Shown piece after piece: positions 18,576 through 21,224 of a DNA stretch of 21,224 nt. The position numbers and the translations under genes were made by a program. Source of the DNA: Plantago elongata (lineage: Eukaryota; Streptophyta; Magnoliopsida; Lamiales; Plantaginaceae); NCBI GenBank assembly GCA_036897095.1, contig JAYMSP010003077.1, positions 1-21,224 on the forward strand. The letters are read 5' to 3'. The notes beneath the pieces are model-generated. The model searched no databases and was not told where the DNA came from. It was given only the letters and a program-made list of their open reading frames with translations. How positions within the stretch are numbered: the first letter of the stretch is position 1; every line of letters starts with the position of its first letter.

Positions 18576-18916
18576 ATCAGACAACAATGACAATCAAAAA
18601 ATGTCCTATTACATATTGGAGAAGTCAAATTCTCAACATTTAATCATTTCATAATGATAAATCAATTAATTAAAGTTAAAATAAGTGCAGAAAGTAAAAC
18701 GTCAACCAAATCACAATGAGTGATCTTTGCTTACAAGTTATCTTCCATTAAAGTATCTGAGAGTATGATCATCAAAATTAACAATTACATAACAAAGATA
18801 ACTTACAAGAATATATCAAAATTAATACATCAGCAAAAAATACACAAATCATTACAAAGGAAAAATAGAACAACAGGAGAGTCCAAGCTCCAAGTAACAT
18901 TCTAAGTCCTCTATCT
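18576..18916 (-). other. Non-coding stretch between the env-like ORF and the polypurine tract
   Basis: AT-rich, no domain; the short plus-strand ORF at 18720-18905 is not convincing. It would be the untranslated 3' part of the internal region of the minus-strand element. Confidence 0.55.
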
Positions 18917-21172
18917 TCAAATTTTCAGATTCTTCAAAACACTTAGGTTATCAGCAATCTTAAGTTCTTCAGTAAGTCCATCTGTATTAGTCTCTAAATC
19001 TTTAATCCCTATGCTCTCTCTTCTTAATGACATAGTCAAGAAGATAGGTTCTTACAGCCATTTGTGTATTTCTGGCAACCTTGCACATTTCTTTGTAGTC
19101 CAGATTTGGATTTTTCTCATGAAATTGTCTAATCTACTAGATTCTTCCCCATTTCCAGGCATGCTCAATCTTGGTCTCTATGAGTTTAAGTGCTTGTAGA
19201 TGACTCTCAAGTAATTCATGTAATCATCAAACTCTTGCTTATTCATGTAGAAAGATTCATGAGCTAGCACTCCAAGCTTGTTCTGTGAGCTGTAACCTGT
19301 GCCCAGCAGTTTTGGAACCTTGTGAATATCATCAGGTTTGAAGTAAGGAACTTCTTCCTTCACATCACTTCTGATTTTGACTTCAAAATCAAGCCATGTT
19401 TTCACATGTGCAGGATTTATCAGATGGGGTCTTCTAACTCTCCATGCCATTAGTTGGTTAAAGATAGGATCAGAAAATTTCCTATTCAGTAGTAAGTGTT
19501 GGAGATCCGAAATCCAGTAGCCATTCAATTATCTTATGCATTGATATGCAGACTGGCTATCACGAGTCTTAGTGTACTCAATTAATGCATCATCTGGTCT
19601 GTGAGGTAGATCTTCAGTGTTGGTTCTCCCAAATCTTTCATTTCTTCTTTGTCTTCTATTCATTCTGGGATGCTCCCTTGATGTGTTCTCTTTGGAGGTT
19701 GACTTGAAGAACCACCTTGGACAGATTTGGTATGTCCAGATGGTGTTCTAGCGTCAATTGGTCTTGCAGCTATTGGTTTAGATACTTCATCAACTCTCTT
19801 TCTCTTTGTGTTGAGAGGATGCTCATCATGATCAGTATCATCATCATCCGGATTGTTATATTCTTGACCAGGTTGTGAGCAAGTATCTTCATTACCAATT
19901 CTTTTGATCACACCTTCTTCTTCTTCTTCTTCTTCTTCAGAAAGTTTATCTGATTTCCTTGGGGACTTGGTTCCCTTTGGATTTTCCTGTGAAACTTTGG
20001 ATCTAGTTAGTGGCGGTGGTGGTGGTGTACTTGAAGAGGAGGGAGGTTCTCTGATGGTTAGAGGTTTTTCTGCAGGCTGCTTCCTCTTGCCGGATTCTCT
20101 TCTTGATCCTTCCCCCTTAGTCATTGTAGTCTGAGTCAAATTGACATAGGCTTTTTGCAGAGAGTCAAAGTGTGCACTCAATACATTTTGGCCTTGTACT
20201 AGCTTTTGTACTTCATAATGAAGTGACTCAAATTGAACAAGTAATAGATGTTTTCTCTTGGAAATCTTCTCTAGTGGCTCATACATCTTGACTACTTTTC
20301 CAGCTGCATAACTAGACTCCATTAGTGCTTTCTAAGTTGTTTCTAAATCATTATCTCTCTGCATTCCCAGATCTTTATGTGCAATCATTAGAGATGTGGT
20401 CCTTCTAGTGATCAATTCAACAAAGGCTTTGAATTCTGGAGGGATGGTGGCCAATGCAAGATTGTTTTATTGAAACAATTCATTCTTCAGATTTGAAAGT
20501 ATTATGAACTTGTTCTTAAAAAACAGTGTTGTCTTTTGGTGCTTTGTCAAAGGCCTTAGGTGCAATCACCTTTCTTTTCTGATGGGACACAGAAACATGT
20601 TCATTCAAGTTGGCCAAGCGCCTATCTTCTTCATCCAGTCCAACTAGATGGTCAGTATCTAAATCAGACCAATCATCATCTGAGGACTCTTCAAGGGCAA
20701 CAATCATTGCCTTCTATCCTTTGTCCTTTGATGGTCCGGTAAGTTGTAATGCAGCCTCAACATGTTGCTTGTCTTCTACCAATGATTCAACTTGAACCTC
20801 GGCAGCTTCCAGTGAATGTTTAAGTTTGACCTCCTCAGTAAGGAGTTCTAGTTCCTTTTTGTTCAATGCCTCTAAGTGTTGAATTTTAGCATCTTTTTTA
20901 GCAATCAAGTCTTCAAGCACATCTTTATCTTGAGCTTCTTTCTCTAACAACTTATTTTGCTTGGAAGCTCTAGTCTGAGCTTCCCATTCAACAATCTTTG
21001 CTGCTTCTTCATCCGTTTGTTGTTGAGAGTGGTGAGTTTGTGATTTTTGAAGATGGTGGTGGTGTGGACACTTTCTGTGTAGATGGCAGTCCTGCACTAG
21101 ATGCTCCTCTAGACTGAGCAAATCCACCAGCTTTTGGAGTGGGAGCCTATCATCACTTTCATAATCATCCAT
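18917..21172 (-). pseudogene. Extra 3' ORF of the LTR element (env-like, coiled coil)
   Basis: A decayed ORF of about 750 codons lies between the presumed pol (beyond 21224) and the 3' LTR. The ATG at 21172 (MDDYESDDRLPLQKL) is followed by a His/Gln-rich patch, a long Lys/Glu/Leu coiled coil (about 20720-21010), an acidic section (EESSDDDWSDLDTDH), a conserved-looking section IPPEFKAFVELITRRTTS, another helical section, a Pro/Ser-rich linker with an eight-Glu run (about 19914-19937) and a basic tail. The C-terminal part holds FNQLMAWRVRRPHLINPAHV and, in a shifted frame, HEKNPNLDYKEMCKVARNTQ, ending at TGA 18917-18919. Stops include TAG 20714, TAA 20467 and TAG 20332; frames shift near 20516, 19660 and 19200. 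Position and coiled coil fit the env-like ORF of SIRE/Maximus elements. I see no clear signal peptide or membrane segment, so an envelope role is not shown. No intact protein can be made. Confidence 0.6.
19914..19938 (-). repeat. (GAA/TTC)n microsatellite coding for Glu
   Basis: An almost pure run of TTC on the plus strand, giving eight glutamates in the env-like ORF. Confidence 0.9.
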
Positions 21173-21189
21173 CTTGGTTAGATGTCAGT

Positions 21190-21206
21190 GGGGGGGGGGG
21201 GGGGGG
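21190..21206. repeat. Run of 17 G
   Basis: Homopolymer G on the plus strand, just upstream of the env-like ORF's ATG on the minus strand. Its exact length is likely unreliable in sequencing. Confidence 0.95.
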
Positions 21207-21224
21207 TTTGGTAGGTTGTTTTTT

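Noticed and set aside
19904-20134. Plus-strand Ser-rich ORF opposite the env-like ORF
   Set aside because: It is the antisense reading of the Glu and Pro/Ser codons of the minus-strand ORF.
1-21224. CRISPR array, tRNA or rRNA genes, bacterial operon
   Set aside because: No regularly spaced repeats with unique spacers, no cloverleaf or rRNA core sequence noticed, and the coding remains are all plant-type transposon proteins.

Overview
The window looks like intergenic, repeat-dominated DNA from a flowering plant nuclear genome. It is AT-rich and built almost entirely from decayed transposable elements: LINE retrotransposons with the plant ORF1/ORF2 architecture (DUF4283 plus zinc knuckle, then endonuclease and reverse transcriptase), a long-terminal-repeat element with an extra 3' ORF, and a small terminal-inverted-repeat element. 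A eudicot, perhaps an asterid, is my guess from the style of the elements; that part is weak. I see no intact host gene, tRNA, rRNA or CRISPR array, and no bacterial-type operon.

Layout, left to right. 1 to about 1225 is a plus-strand LTR copy, cut by the window edge. 1226-2684 has no gene but holds a small degenerate tandem repeat. 2685-3655 is the 3' end of a LINE ORF2 (zinc-binding region plus RNase H), a pseudogene. 3790-9143 is a full-length, badly decayed LINE whose ends are fixed by an 11-base target-site duplication (ATTGTGACTAC) on both sides and by a 3' A-run. 10026-12404 is a second LINE, cut at its 5' end inside the reverse transcriptase domain, with a poly(A) tail and a likely 8-base duplication (AACATATG). 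12411-15643 holds low-complexity repeats, a 123-base tandem duplication and a GC-richer LTR-like patch. 15644-16794 is a small ORF (possibly the start of another retroelement ORF1) split by a 743-base terminal-inverted-repeat element with a 9-base duplication. 17166-18559 is a minus-strand LTR with a clear polypurine tract beside it. 18917-21172 is the decayed extra ORF of the same minus-strand element, comparable to the env-like ORF of SIRE/Maximus Ty1/copia elements; its gag-pol would lie beyond the right edge.

The elements do not work together as a pathway; the window records successive insertions. The most useful observations are the exact insertion boundaries, the two same-family LTRs in opposite orientation about 16 kb apart, the contrast in stop-codon types between the two LINEs, and the env-like coiled-coil ORF. 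I did not find a convincing new functional system.
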